Source of the DNA: Cladophialophora immunda | Lineage: Eukaryota; Ascomycota; Eurotiomycetes; Chaetothyriales; Herpotrichiellaceae | Assembly: GCF_000835495.1 (NCBI RefSeq) | Contig: NW_015622542.1 | Span: 6,571,936 to 6,635,935 of the forward strand | DNA: 64,000 nt | Direction: 5' to 3' | In this document: positions 21,657-33,135 of the stretch, in pieces | Layout: every line of letters starts with the position of its first letter | Numbering within the stretch: the first letter of the stretch is position 1 | The notes under the pieces: model-generated | What the model saw: the letters and a program-made list of their open reading frames with translations, nothing else | Told to the model about the DNA's origin: nothing | Database searches by the model: none | Position numbers and translations under genes: made by a program

Positions 21657-23584
21657 ATGCCCGTCACTCCGCTTTCAGACCGAAAGATGGAGGTCAATTA
21701 TGCCATCGACTTGCTTAAAGCTCATCAAATCCGTCGAGAAAATGCGTTGCTGCACGAGCAGCTCAAAACCTGTGTCAAAGAGCTCACAGCTCTGCGTGAA
21801 GAGATGCGAGAGATGAAGGCCAACCGCCTGGCTGCGGTCGAAAATGAGCTCAAACCCATCAAGGAATCAATGGACAACGTCATGAAAGTCACGGTTCTCA
21901 TGGAAAGGCATGAAACCCAACTCAATGACCAGACTTGTGAGATACAGGCTCTCCAGCAGTTGTGCAAAACAATGCAAACCGAGACCTCACATATCAAGGC
22001 TTCATGTCGCGAGACACAGGAAAACCAGCAGACGCAAATGACCATGGTTGAGAGGCAGATTGGAGCAGTGCGTACTGCATGTGAGAACCAAGCTACTGCG
22101 CAAGAACAACAAGATCAACAGACCCTAGCTTCCCTGGAAAACCTGAAAAGCGCTCTTGATGGCAAGGCAGACGCAGGACTCGTCAAACTGCTGGAATCTC
22201 GTGTAAACGAACTCTCGAGGGACCGAAATGCTGGCGCAGTTGCAGTTGCAGTTGACTCAGTCAGCCACATTTCAGATACTGCGGAGCGCAGTTCCCCTCT
22301 TCATGAGCCAGGTACACATCAATTGACTGGACAAATTAAATTGCAGCTGACCTCTTTGCAGATGAGTCGGTCCAGGTTCAGGATTCCCAGCATGGAAACC
22401 CCCAACGCCACGAACCCTTTGGCCGTCCTGTCCCTCAACAGCCTCGAGAGATGACGGTGCCCGACGATCTCGACCTCGACGCCAACGCCCACACAATCAG
22501 CTATGTTGGCCATGAGTGCCGTGTGCCGGAACAGAATGACTCCTTGAAGATGTTGTCGCCGTCCACCGGACAGGCTACCCAGCTCGCGGAGATCAAAACC
22601 CTGCGACAGAGAAGATTCGACGGCTGGGATACCTACTACAACCAAGGTCAGAAACTTGTGCAAGCCTTGCCGCAGGACTTTGAAGGGATAATCGTCCGCA
22701 ACTTTGTGGACGGGCTCTTCAAAGATACCCACAGAAAGCAATGTCAGCAGTGGCTCGACTCGAGTGCATGGACCTGGGCCAACGTTACCCTCTTTGGCAA
22801 TTTATGCTCACAGCTTCTCGCAGAGAACGCATCAAAGGAAGCAATGGAGACTGAGACTTCGGCGCGCCCAAGACAGATAGGTGCGGCACTTGCTGCAGTT
22901 AGCAAATCGGGGCATGATGCGGACGGCGTGAAAAACAAGAAAAGGAACAGAGGCAAAGTACAACTAGGCAATGTCGATGCACCGCTGCGGCGAAGCCAGC
23001 GCGTGGCCGAAAAACAGAATCACACCATCTCAAATATGGAACAGCAGCGCGAGGTCAATTCGAAACTCATGTCGCTCGTTCACAGTGCAGAACGAGACAT
23101 CGCCCAGGAATCGAAGCCCAAGAACAAGCCTGGTAATGTCCGCACTAGGACGCAGAAACAACCGCAGTCTGCCAATGCCACCGAACCGCGAGCTCGTCTG
23201 CGAGAACCCGAGAAAGAGGCTGAAAAAACCCAAGGGCTGGTGGCCATTGCTCGGTCGATAAAAGGTGCAACAGTCCGGGCAGAGGGCCTCAAGAGAACTG
23301 CTTCCGCCGTTGAAATTGAGCCCTCAGTAAAGCGGTTGAAATCTCGCCCGACGGCTTGGACCGGAGACCGTCACGACATCTCAATCCCACAGCTTGTGGC
23401 ATTTCGTGAACGAAACGGGAAGTCCGTGGAAGAGAGCAGCAACGACGAAGGGTTTTTGTATAAAGCGAACGTCTCCAAGCCTTCAATTTCCATAGGGGCA
23501 CGTCAACGGACCGGGCACAAGAGAGGACTTCCTCTGCCACCGCCACCAGAGATTCCTATTCTACCTACCTCAGACGAAGAGTAG
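21657..23584 (+). CDS. Coiled-coil protein of unknown function
   Basis: Two exons, 21657-22311 and 22362-23584, joined across a 50-nt intron (GTACAC...TGCAG). Splicing carries the frame from SPLHEP into DESVQVQDSQHG and joins two otherwise separate open frames into 625 residues. Residues about 5-215 are Gln/Glu/Lys-rich with heptad-like spacing and should form a long coiled coil. A more ordered segment follows around 290-375 (LRQRRFDGWDTYYNQGQKLVQALP, then NFVDGLF and WLDSSAWTWANV). The C-terminal half is basic and disordered, with KNKKRNRGK and similar patches that suggest a nuclear location. I do not recognise a family. The first ATG (MPVTPLSDRK) is used; an in-frame Met ten codons later is possible. 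It converges on the FAH-family gene, 140 bp away. Confidence 0.75.
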
Positions 23585-23724
23585 CTGGCAATCCAAATGC
23601 CAATCTCCGCCGGAATGGCGATAGCCTCCAAAGTGATGTCGACCGATATCCCTTGCATCAGAATCTGGCAAGGACACGTTCGATGGCTGGCATCCCTTTT
23701 TTCCCTCTAACTTTTTCGGAAGTT

Positions 23725-24492
23725 TCAAGTCTCTTTGAACACATATCCAGCTTCGGATTCGTCGTCCACGACGTCGACCTCAATTTTGGCCTCAACTACT
23801 TCAAGCCCATCCGCCTCCAGACCGCATTGCACCTTGTCACCGCCTTTGAGCGGGCCGACGCCCTTAGGGGTTCCTGTCAAGATAATGTCGCCTTCTTCGA
23901 GAGCCATGACTTTGCTTATGTCGCTCAGCATTCTGGGGATATTAAAGAGCATCAAGTTGGAGTTGTCCTTTTGCCTGACCTCGCCGTTGACCTTCAGCCA
24001 TAGAAGAACATTGTGCGGATCGGGGATGCGGTCGAAAGGGATCTCGTGGCTGATGGGCAGGAAGGTATCGAAACCCTTGGCGATGGTCCACGGGAGACCC
24101 TTCTTCTTTGCTTCATCCTGTACATTTCGCGCAGTCACATCGATGCCCAGGAAGTAGCACTTGATGTGGTCGAGGAACCGGGTATCGTCCGCTTGCAGAT
24201 TCTTCAGCGGGGTCGGTGTTTCTCCAATGACCAGACCAAGCTCGACCTCATGGTGCAAATTCACGCCGCGAGGGCGAATAATAGGGCCCTTATCCGGTAG
24301 GAGGATAGATGAGGGGGGCTTGAGGAAGAAGAAGGGCTGCGCGGGACGAGCAGAAGATAGCTCCGTTATATGATCACTGCGAGGGAATGTATCAGTATTT
24401 TCCAGGTGCCACGCCCAAGAGCGGGGGAGTGCATACGCATAGTTTCGACCAATGCAGATGACCTTGCGACAGTTCGCCTTGATGGAGGCCAT
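23725..24492 (-). CDS. Fumarylacetoacetate hydrolase-family protein (FAHD1/acylpyruvase-like)
   Basis: Two exons, 24437-24492 and 23725-24376, giving 235 residues. The N terminus MASIKANCRKVICIGRNYADHITEL and the motifs PFFFLKPPSS, HHEVELGLVIG (metal-binding Glu residues), GIDVTARNVQ, KGFDTFLPIS and GTPKGVGPL are typical of small FAH-fold enzymes. Eukaryotic FAHD1 hydrolyses acylpyruvates and decarboxylates oxaloacetate in mitochondria. An in-frame upstream ATG at 24570 would add 26 residues including several Arg, which could be a weak mitochondrial presequence, so the start is open. The 60-nt intron (GTATGC...GCAG) is a multiple of three with no stop, so an unspliced form would insert 20 residues after GRNYA. 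Exact substrate not determined. Confidence 0.9.
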   Translation of the reverse strand: MASIKANCRKVICIGRNYAYALPRSWAWHLENTDTFPRSDHITELSSARPAQPFFFLKPPSSILLPDKGPIIRPRGVNLHHEVELGLVIGETPTPLKNLQADDTRFLDHIKCYFLGIDVTARNVQDEAKKKGLPWTIAKGFDTFLPISHEIPFDRIPDPHNVLLWLKVNGEVRQKDNSNLMLFNIPRMLSDISKVMALEEGDIILTGTPKGVGPLKGGDKVQCGLEADGLEVVEAKIEVDVVDDESEAGYVFKET

Positions 24493-26602
24493 GGATGAGA
24501 GCTTGCGATGGTATGTAAGCCGCCGAGAGGGTGGTTGAAGCAACTTACTAAGGTCAACTTGATCGACCAAGGTCTACACCATGGCCATGGATGCAAGCTC
24601 AAGCTCGCAGCAATTGAGGTCTTCCCCTCAGTATCCACCGCCGCCAACCATCACTGTGGGCAGTGTGTGCCTTGCATGAGTGGTCAATCTGTAGGGGTCG
24701 GTAAGTTTCGGACAACAGCCTCACACAAGGCGATGGGGGTCAGGATATGGGGCAAAAACATTCATCCGTTTCACGCAACTCCATAACATCATCCGCTTCC
24801 CATGGGGTGTGCCTTTCCCATCTCTTTTGTCTTTCCTGTCCCTTCCGCCGACTCTATGCGTGGACACAGTAGCTTCGAGATTCTACGCAGGCGAAGGTGA
24901 TGATGACCACCTCACTGCTTTCGCCACCGCAGGCAAACAGCTAAAGCGGCAATAGGTTGTTCCAGCGCAGCCATGTTTCACTGTCTCGTCAACTGATTGA
25001 CGGCGCCCACGGATGCGCTTCAAGCTGCCATCAAGCCGCCAGCTCCGGCGTTGTCGGCTCCTTGTTTGCTCTACCGCGCGGCTGCTACTCTCATCTAGAG
25101 GAATCTACAAGATTCCAGTGTGAGCTTCGTCGAATGGATACCTTCGCATTACCAAAGCAGCCTGGGCTGGGATTACAAATGCCTTGCTCATCGCCCTGCA
25201 GCAAGGCTGAAGAATCGCCTCTGCAAGGGACAATGTCGCCTCAGCTCTAATTTGATCTGATCATCTCGGTCCCGGCGACATCGTCACCATTACGATCCTC
25301 TGTGATGGATGCATGTGAGTGGACATCCACGTGTCTCTCAAAGGCGAGCCGGAAGAGAAAGGTCAGATCGATACATCCGTTCGGAGTGGTCAAGGTGAAT
25401 CGAGATGCCCGGCGGATTTAGCTGTACGATGGCGAGGTGTTTCTTGAGGATTGCATAACCTTTTGTCGCACAATGAGCAAGCCATTTCTCACGGCGTCAT
25501 AAAAAAATTTCTCTCTCTCTCTACAACACACTCCAAATTCTCCATTGGTATCAGTGCCCTCAGGAGGTGGATGTGACGTCTGCCAATGATGCCGCAATAT
25601 ACCAGAAATTGGCGCTGCGCAGTCTCTGTTCCATGTACAACCGGTGGCTTCTCGTCTGTTCTAGCAGGCGGGAACTCTATTGTCCTGTCTGACAGCTTTG
25701 TACGCAGCCTTGAACGGCAAGTATTCGCTACCCTTCTGAAGTAACGGTCGACAGGGCAGCGGATTGTTGAATCCGTGGGGACGAAAAAGTTTCGACTTCC
25801 GCAGCAAAGTTGATCGCGAGCCTCCAATCAGGATCTGTCGGCTTACCAAATTTTCGCAGTAAAGTCGGAGGACTTACGGAGGACCCTGGTTGCTTTGGAT
25901 GGTCCTAGGAACATGTGCCATGACCTAAATGCCCGTCGCAATTAGCGCAAGTCGGATCGTGGCATGGCTGGATGCAAGGCCAGGAAAAAAGACCCCTCGT
26001 TGCATGGGCTTACAGGGCCCGTCCCGCAAAAAGAATTTGGAAAACAGGACGACGGCGGTACATGGAGGTATGTTGTACGATTTCGGATCCCAGAATGGCG
26101 GGTCAAGGCAGAACGGAAGAGGGACGTTGGCGCTAGGCTGAATGATCTGGACCATCTGCGAGAAACTCTGGGAGGCCAGGCGGTGGCTCGAGTCTGGTTG
26201 GTTCGCGTGCTGGTGGAGGGACATGGATGGAGCGTCTGGCAGCACCACTCACAACACAGCTCGATCCCTGTCGCCCCTTGCCGGTCCGGCCGTCTACAAA
26301 CCCTTGCAAGGCAATACTCGAAGGCGTTTCCGCAGTACCCCCCTTGCGGTTCAGTCCCGTTGAGTCTTTATGTCGACCACTATCAGACCTCGATCTGTCG
26401 AACCGTGCTTTTACGAGGTTGCTTCTGATCTCACACCTACGACAATGGAAGCGTCCTTGGCTTTCGATCGATTAGGCTTACGACCTTTCCTGTCGGGCTT
26501 GATTCGGAAGACGATCAGAGACGCGCAAACTAGATATGTCCTTTGGTTCCCTGTTGCTGCCGTTGACATGCACCATGGAACTTGTACCATGTATACCGTA
26601 CC
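24493..26602. other. Intergenic region, no gene seen
   Basis: About 2.1 kb upstream of both the FAH-family gene (-) and the transcription-factor-like gene (+). Open frames up to 154 codons overlap in several frames, and none resembles a known protein. A short CT dinucleotide run lies at about 25511-25522. Nothing else stands out. Confidence 0.45.
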
Positions 26603-28297
26603 ATGTCAACGAGACGAGGACGAGGACGGCCGGGTGGCACTAACCCAGACTTCCTTTGGGTCAACCGGACCCCAGACTCTGAAAGACTCTCTGCCACCCG
26701 ACAAGAACGGGAGGAACTTCGAACCATTACTAGCCATGCCCGTCAATGGCGCGCTGCACTGCGACGACAGCAGAGGTTATACAGCGCCCAGACTGAGGCC
26801 ACTCACGCGCAAAGCATCGTGGGCTGGGGAAGGCAAGGCACCGTCTCCGAGACCAGCTCCGCCGAGACCTCAGCGGCGCCCTCACCTGCTGCAATGGCAC
26901 ACATCACGGGGAACTCTACAGATCCATTTACCTTCCTGGAGTCGCCCGATGATGCCTGGTGGTCGCATAATGCGTTTAGGTACGCCGTCGAGTCGTGGCT
27001 GCCGTCGGTGTTTCAAGACTTGGACGTGTTGGACGAGACCATACCTAGCTCCGAGTCCTGTCTTGCCACGATCGATCGCATCGTGCAAGGCTGCCTTGCC
27101 AACAGGATGCACATGTTTTCGTTGCTTGCCGCAAGCACTGGGTTTCTCAAGTACGTGTTGAGGCTTCAGCTGGACAGATACGACTCGCCAGAATACTGCA
27201 TGGGCAAAGCTCTGCAACATCTGCGCCACCATTTGGCCGGCACACCACAACCAAACGAGAGCCTGATATTTGATCTCAAGGCACTGTCAACGTTTGAACG
27301 GTACGTGGACAACTTTGAGGGAGCTAGAACACACCTACGGATGGTTCAACACCTAGTTCAGTCAATCGGAGGCCTCGAGATTTTAGAACCGCCCATGCGG
27401 CTGGTCTGCTGGCTTTGGGATCTGTTGGTTGCCGGTGGCACTGGCGAGACTCCCCTGATGCCTCTCACCTGGGATCCCGGCTTGCTTCCAAGGCAGCAAA
27501 TGCGGGATGAAATACTTCCTGCTCTGGCCCAGAGCGGAGTGATCCCCAGTGGTTCAGGGCTTCTCCAGTACGGACCAATGGTGCAGAGGGAACTATCACC
27601 CATCCTCGTCGACACCATACAGTGGTTTCAAGTGCAGCAATACAATCGTGTTCACAATTTCAGCCGATCTCCCATCGAGCAATGGTCTACGAGGCGGGCA
27701 CACGCCATTGTCCATCGTCTACTTTCCATGGCACCGAGTTCCCCTGGTGACAGAATGCAGGGATTGCTGTCGGAGAGTATCAAGCAGAGCTTCCTGATTG
27801 TCATCGCGGACGTGGAAGGAGCGAGGCGATCCCGAGCACAGACCGAGCCCTTCAGAGACCCAAGTAATTACTCCTGGTCTGATGTCAGTCGCCTTCGGCA
27901 AGCCCTCTCCACGCTCGTGCAGTCGGAGGAAACCTGGCAGGAACAGCACGAGGACATTGTCCTGTGGATGGCGTGTCTAGGTCTCCAGGCAGCATCGACA
28001 AGTGCATCTGGGTCAAGCGTGCCTGGGGCACAATCGGCACAAGCAGCGACAGGAGCAGCAGCAGCGGCAGCAACAGCGCCATCACCCAGCGAAGAGGCGA
28101 GCCCTCGGGAGTGGTTCCTCGGATTAGCAAGGCACATTTTTTCTGAGCGGCGGAGCCGTACTCGAGCATCGTCTTCGTCTTCGCCTCCGCCCGCAGGAGA
28201 TGATGACCTGGTGCAGCTCATGAGCCGCTATCTCCATCGCTGCGAACCGTCTGGACGGCCAAATATCGTGGGGCTCGAAGAGGTACTGGCTCCGTGA
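26603..28297 (+). CDS. Fungal transcription-factor-like protein without zinc cluster
   Basis: An intronless frame of 564 residues from the ATG at 26603 (MSTRRGRGRPGG). The preferred start gives the usual beginning of this class: a basic Gly/Arg stretch, FLWVN, then a helix with ITSHARQWRAALRRQQRL. The middle (about 120-420) is helical and resembles the fungal-specific transcription factor domain 2: FTFLESPDDAWWSHNAFRYAVESWLP, then repeated Ala/Leu helices and a segment on colony-wide family features such as HLRHHLAG and YVDNFEGARTHLRMVQHLV. No Zn2Cys6 cluster is present, as is common in this family, so DNA binding is unproven. Near the C terminus an Ala/Ser-rich low-complexity stretch (about 465-500) is followed by a short helix. 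No target pathway can be inferred from the neighbours. Confidence 0.8.
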   Translation: MSTRRGRGRPGGTNPDFLWVNRTPDSERLSATRQEREELRTITSHARQWRAALRRQQRLYSAQTEATHAQSIVGWGRQGTVSETSSAETSAAPSPAAMAHITGNSTDPFTFLESPDDAWWSHNAFRYAVESWLPSVFQDLDVLDETIPSSESCLATIDRIVQGCLANRMHMFSLLAASTGFLKYVLRLQLDRYDSPEYCMGKALQHLRHHLAGTPQPNESLIFDLKALSTFERYVDNFEGARTHLRMVQHLVQSIGGLEILEPPMRLVCWLWDLLVAGGTGETPLMPLTWDPGLLPRQQMRDEILPALAQSGVIPSGSGLLQYGPMVQRELSPILVDTIQWFQVQQYNRVHNFSRSPIEQWSTRRAHAIVHRLLSMAPSSPGDRMQGLLSESIKQSFLIVIADVEGARRSRAQTEPFRDPSNYSWSDVSRLRQALSTLVQSEETWQEQHEDIVLWMACLGLQAASTSASGSSVPGAQSAQAATGAAAAAATAPSPSEEASPREWFLGLARHIFSERRSRTRASSSSSPPPAGDDDLVQLMSRYLHRCEPSGRPNIVGLEEVLAP

Positions 28298-29037
28298 TTG
28301 ACCCTTGAAGAAACATCACACAGACCCCTCCTGAGCAAGTGGGCGAAAGACAAGGAAGGCGGCGAGCCAAGTGGGTGAGTGAGCGTGGCTGATCCGCCGG
28401 ACATAGCGGCCCTTGGGCACCACATCCCTCAACTCGTCTTCTCCCCACCCTCGTCCCGCCCGGGGGCGAAGCGAGGCAAAACAGGGGGGACAGAAGGCGA
28501 GAGAGCTGTGCCATCCCACAATCTGAGCAATATCCGAGTGCCTACTTAGGTATCTATCCCATACTAGGAGTATGTGAAATCGCCGAGGATGGTTGGACAC
28601 GGCTCGCTCACGACCCATGCGTCCCTCCCAGATTGATGCGCCACGGGACGAGGCACCGAGTAAGCTCGATAGCTCCAAACGGCTAGAAAGTGCCAGGCGC
28701 GGCGCCGGCACCAAGGACCGCAGCAGTACCCAGAACCAACGACCCAAGAATCCAGGAACCGAGAAACCAAGAGAACCAGAGGACGAGGAGTAAAGAGAGA
28801 ACAAAAACAAAAGCATTCCTTGTGATACCCCATCGCGGAGCCGCATGTACGAATAAAAAAGCAGTTGACGATTCCCCTTCCCCCCCCTCAAAATATTAAT
28901 GAACCATCTCAATACCCGCGCCCGCAGTCTTGTCGTTCTGTTGTCGATCTCCTGCCCCGCGCAGGCCGTGCGCAGCCGAGGGACCCCAAGAGACCAAAAG
29001 CCACACCCGACGAAATCCAACCATGCCGCTAACGACG

Positions 29038-29103
29038 GACGATAATGACGATGACGACGACGATAATGATGATGAGGACGAGGATTGGGGGTTTTTTTTT
29101 TTT
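29038..29103. repeat. GAC/GAT trinucleotide run and poly-T tract
   Basis: An imperfect run of GAC, GAT and GAG triplets (29038-29085) is followed by a run of twelve T at about 29092-29103. Confidence 0.85.
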
Positions 29104-29318
29104 CATGAGAGACGAGCGCACGAAAGCCCAACGAAACCAACCTAATATCGACTTGCACGGACCACCCTACTGGATGGACGGGACAGAGACCAAGAGGCAT
29201 ACAGGCTTTCTTGCCGGAGCCGCAAGTGAGCGCCCGCGGTGTGATTCCCGTCTAAGCTGACTTTCCTAGTCTCTACTCGGTACTACTGCAGCTACAGCAT
29301 TTCAGGTGTTAGTTCCTA

Positions 29319-29370
29319 AGTAGGTAGGCAGGTAGGCAGGTAGGTAGGTAATTTACCTGGTAGGTAGGGA
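29319..29370. repeat. TAGG/TAGGC tetranucleotide repeat
   Basis: Tandem TAGG units, partly TAGGCAGG, are interrupted by a short ATTTACC and resume. Related sequence recurs at 29530-29545 and 29645-29705 and elsewhere in the window (53511-53610, 53966-53980, 58066-58107). Confidence 0.85.
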
Positions 29371-29644
29371 TGGACTCGTACAAGGTCCAAGCATGTACAA
29401 TAAATACATACATACATAGGTGAGTTGCGTCCATATTACATCCCTAACTAACCTGACCGACTTGCTTACAGTACCATCCGTAGGTAATAGCTAGGTCACC
29501 TATCCAATTAACCAACTAAGTACCAAGGTACCTGCTAGGTAGGTAGCGAGGCACCTAACATGCAGAGCCGCACCTCCGTGCCATCGCACTATATATCGGA
29601 GGGCGGGGGACATTTTTTATTTCACGGCCTTAAGCTCTCCTTGC

Positions 29645-29705
29645 CTAGGTAGGTAAGTTAAGTAAGTAAGTAGAATAGGTACGTAGGCATCCAGGTAGGA
29701 CAGGT
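29645..29705. repeat. TAGGTA-type repeat, second cluster
   Basis: Degenerate units of TAGGTA and TAAGTA run for about 60 bases and include the palindrome CCTAGG. This belongs to the same dispersed motif as at 29319. Confidence 0.75.
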
Positions 29706-30816
29706 ATGTTTTCCCGTCGTGTTCTCCCTCTTCGGGGGGAGGTTGGCGGAGTTTGGGATGAGGGCGGTTATGGATATCGAGGCGGATAATGTATATGGAT
29801 ATGTACCTCGTGCTCGGTCCCGAGTAACCACTATGGCTCTCCCACTCAATACATCCTCGATCTCAATGATGGAATGAGTTATGGGATACGAGTTATCGAC
29901 GTATACAAATAGATCACCTGTATGATATAGCAATGCGCAGGCCAAGTAAACTACGCGCAGAGTTTGGGTGTTCAGAAGGGTCTAAGGGAAAGATGAACAG
30001 AGCAATGGGAAGAAAGGTCCTAGTACTCAAAAACCTCTCCCTCGCCTCTTCCTCTCCTCTGTCCTTTTGCTCAGGCTCACCTCTGCTCTCTGTTCTTCTC
30101 TCTGAGCAACCCAATAAGACTCAGAGGTGGATAGGTCGTTGCCCAATATCTCGATCGCGAATATACCGCCCCTCGTGTCTTTGCCTCAATCGTCATTTCG
30201 CTCACCTCTGGAGGAAGACACAGGCATCATCCCCATCATCGCCTCCACGCTCAACAGGACTCCCTCGTCCCCATCCCAGTTTAATTCCAAGCCGTACCGT
30301 GATGGTATCACGTTGGACCCCACACGAGGCCGAACAACACTCAAACTCCTCTGCGCTTTGGATATCTGGCTCCACCAGCACACACTCCGTACAACTCATT
30401 CCGGGCAGAAGGAACTCATGTTGTCAGTGGCGGCGGTAGCGAGCCTCCTCCGAAACACACCTCCTGAACGGAGGCCCCGTCGGACGACCCGCACAGGGTA
30501 CCGCTCTGGGTCTAACATGCTTGACACTCGGAGCCATCGCCCATGTACGAGTGCAGCAGGGAAGTTGAAAGCCGCGCAGTCGTAGTGCTAACAGTAGCGG
30601 CAGCAGCGGCAGCGGTAGGAAGCTCAGTAATGGATACTAGATACTGAGGGCCCTGTGCGGCCGGTGTGTGGATTGGTAATGCAGAATCAGGAAAATGGGC
30701 TCCTGAGAGAAAATTTTCGCCATTGTTCGAGTGCGGGAGAACTTCGAGGCGGTGGCCGCCCTGCTGCTTGCGCTGTAGATGGGGAGCGGCTGGTCTCCAC
30801 GACTTCATCATACTGT

Positions 30817-30860
30817 TGCTGGTGGTGGTGATGATGGTGACGGTGGTGGTGGCGGTAGCC
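30817..30860. repeat. TGG/TGA trinucleotide run
   Basis: An imperfect run of TGG, TGA and CGG triplets over about 44 bases in the gene-poor region. Confidence 0.8.
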
Positions 30861-33135
30861 CGTACCATTGGAACCACCCCATCATGTGATGCCGACTCGA
30901 TAGTGCGAAAGAAACACCCTCATCAAGAAACGCTGCTGTTATTCTTTGATCCGGAAGGGAGACACAGGAGGAATGATTACACTTGCCGCTGTCGTTCTCT
31001 GCGCCTTCGCCTCTGAAATGACTCGGCGAGTACTCCGTCCGCCATAACTCACTCTGTGATGGGCGCAAGAACTGCGCACTCCTTCAAATGAGCGGCGCAC
31101 TTGATCCTTCGTCTGCTGGTGCTTATGGTGGTGACGGTTCCATGCTTCTCCAGCCCGAGAAAAGCCCCTACCTCGCTAGACCCTGAGTGACTTCCGGTGG
31201 TGACTTGGCATGGCTGTCTGGAGGAGATCATTGATGTCCTCCGTCCCTCGACACTCTTACGCACGGCGCGCAGACGGATGAAAGGGGAACCGGCAAACAG
31301 CCATCGATCACCTCGCTCGACCACGACAGAAAAGCACCGGGATGGGCAGAGGCGGATCAATTTTTGTTGGGCAGTTACAAAATCGAGGAGAGATGATGGG
31401 GAAGCGGATGAGAGGAAAGGTGGTCCTGGCGACTGTGAGCGAATGAAAGTCTCCGTGCGAAGGCGGCTTAGATCGCGACGCAGCCGGTATCGAGTTGGTG
31501 GTCAACACGAGCGGGATGGCTATCGTCGGGGGAATCAGGCTGAGGCGGAGACAGGAAGCGAGGGTCTCGCACGGTGCATCTTCGTACAGGAGCGACCCCG
31601 AAATACGCCTTGATCGATGGGAAGACGGGACACAGACGCCAAAGGGTTGTTGTGGCCAAGTCTCCCGGGCGGCTCATTGCTGCGGACCAGTTGACAAAGG
31701 TGCGGATCCTGCGCACGGCAGTCCGGAAGATGGACAGGTAGTGCCAGTTGGCGACGACACGCCTAGAACATAGGTTATGTGCAGGTGTGCAGGAGTTCAG
31801 GAGTGCTCAGATTGATGCTTTCAGGGACGGGAGAGAGAGAGAGAGAGAAAAGCACGCAGGGAGGACGATGCAGGGTCGCTGGTGATCTTCCACCCAACCA
31901 ACTGCGCCAAATGAAAGCCGGATCTGCGCTTCGAAGCCCCGGCCACTGGTCAAAGCTCCTTCACCTCCTCCATGCCACCATCGCTTAGCCCACGCCTGAC
32001 GAGTGCCATGTAGTTGCAAGCACCATCCTTCACCACATCATCGTCGTCTCGTATCGACCTCCATCAACACCAGCACCGTGCTATGCGGTTCCGCAAACTC
32101 TTCGGCCCTGATGTCTGCAACGCATGCGGAAATTCTCACGGTGCTGAATGACTGCGTCTCGATTCGGACATGTTTCCTTCCTCGACACTACACGTCTTGC
32201 AGGAGAGATGCACGCTAGACAGAATGCAGAATACGGAATAGCATGGCAATCCACACATCCAGTCACTGGCAGCCATCAGACAGTCAGGACAGCGCCATTG
32301 AAGCTAGACCACCACCAGCCTTCGCCCATGTCTTTCCACGCCGCTTGATCATGTGTGCCATGCTGGTCTAGTTTGTGCAGTGACTCTAACGCGACGAGAA
32401 AGAACCGGACAGGCAAAGAGAAGAGGGGGACAACCAGCAGAAGCCATCGACGATGAAGATGCGAGCGTGGGTAATAGGTTGCTTCATGCCTGAGCTCGAG
32501 ATGATACCCAATGCTTCTGTCGATGGTAAATACCTCGGGAGGTTCTCTGGCAGACATCGCACCCCAAACGGAAGTGCGCTCTAACAGCTAAAGCCAGATG
32601 CCTTGAGCGTTGTAGGAGATGCATCCCCATACCAATTGGATCCTTTCACCCCTATATCACATATAAAATGTGTTGCAACCCAGTCAACATTATACGGTCC
32701 AAGGAAGGTTCGGTAACTCGCTTCAGACGTCATATCTGTCGCCCTCTCTAACCCAAGTCCCCCTTCCCCAGGTCTGCAGACGAGCAGAAACGTGTCAAGC
32801 GTGGAGATCACACGTTCAAATAGCGCTGGCGGAATCTCGACGGTGCCAATGCTGATATGCACGATGACGAGCAGCCTGGTCACGTCCCCTATCGAGGCAT
32901 CGATATCATTGGAAACCCGCATGCATGCCTCGTCGGCCGATCGCCGGTGCCATCAGGCTTATGCAAGGCTGCGCAGTCTCTTCTTTGAAGCTTGTCCGAG
33001 CTGATTCGGGCCAACTTACTCAGCCAGATCTGATGCATTCAGGCTGACTAAAAGGCATCAGGACAGTGGTGGAGTCTCTTCGACTCGGCGGGAGGCGTGT
33101 GTTATGTTTTTGTGAGTCTATCATTTCCAATCACT

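Larger units (their letters stand above)
28298..33135. other. Gene-poor, repeat-rich region of about 4.8 kb
   Basis: This is the largest gap in the window. It holds TAGGTA-type tetranucleotide repeats (29319-29370 and around 29530-29705), a GAC/GAT run followed by a 12-base T tract (29038-29103), a TGG-rich run (30817-30860) and CAG-rich sequence near 30600. Open frames of up to 294 codons (minus strand, 28316-29200) are low-complexity and overlap others. A 113-codon minus-strand frame at 32581-32922 is unrecognised and could be a small orphan gene. No transposase, reverse transcriptase or RNA gene is visible. Confidence 0.5.

Noticed and set aside
28316..29200. 294-codon minus-strand open frame in the gene-poor region
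   Set aside because: The protein is low-complexity, crosses the GAC/GAT run and poly-T tract, and overlaps several other frames. No domain is seen.
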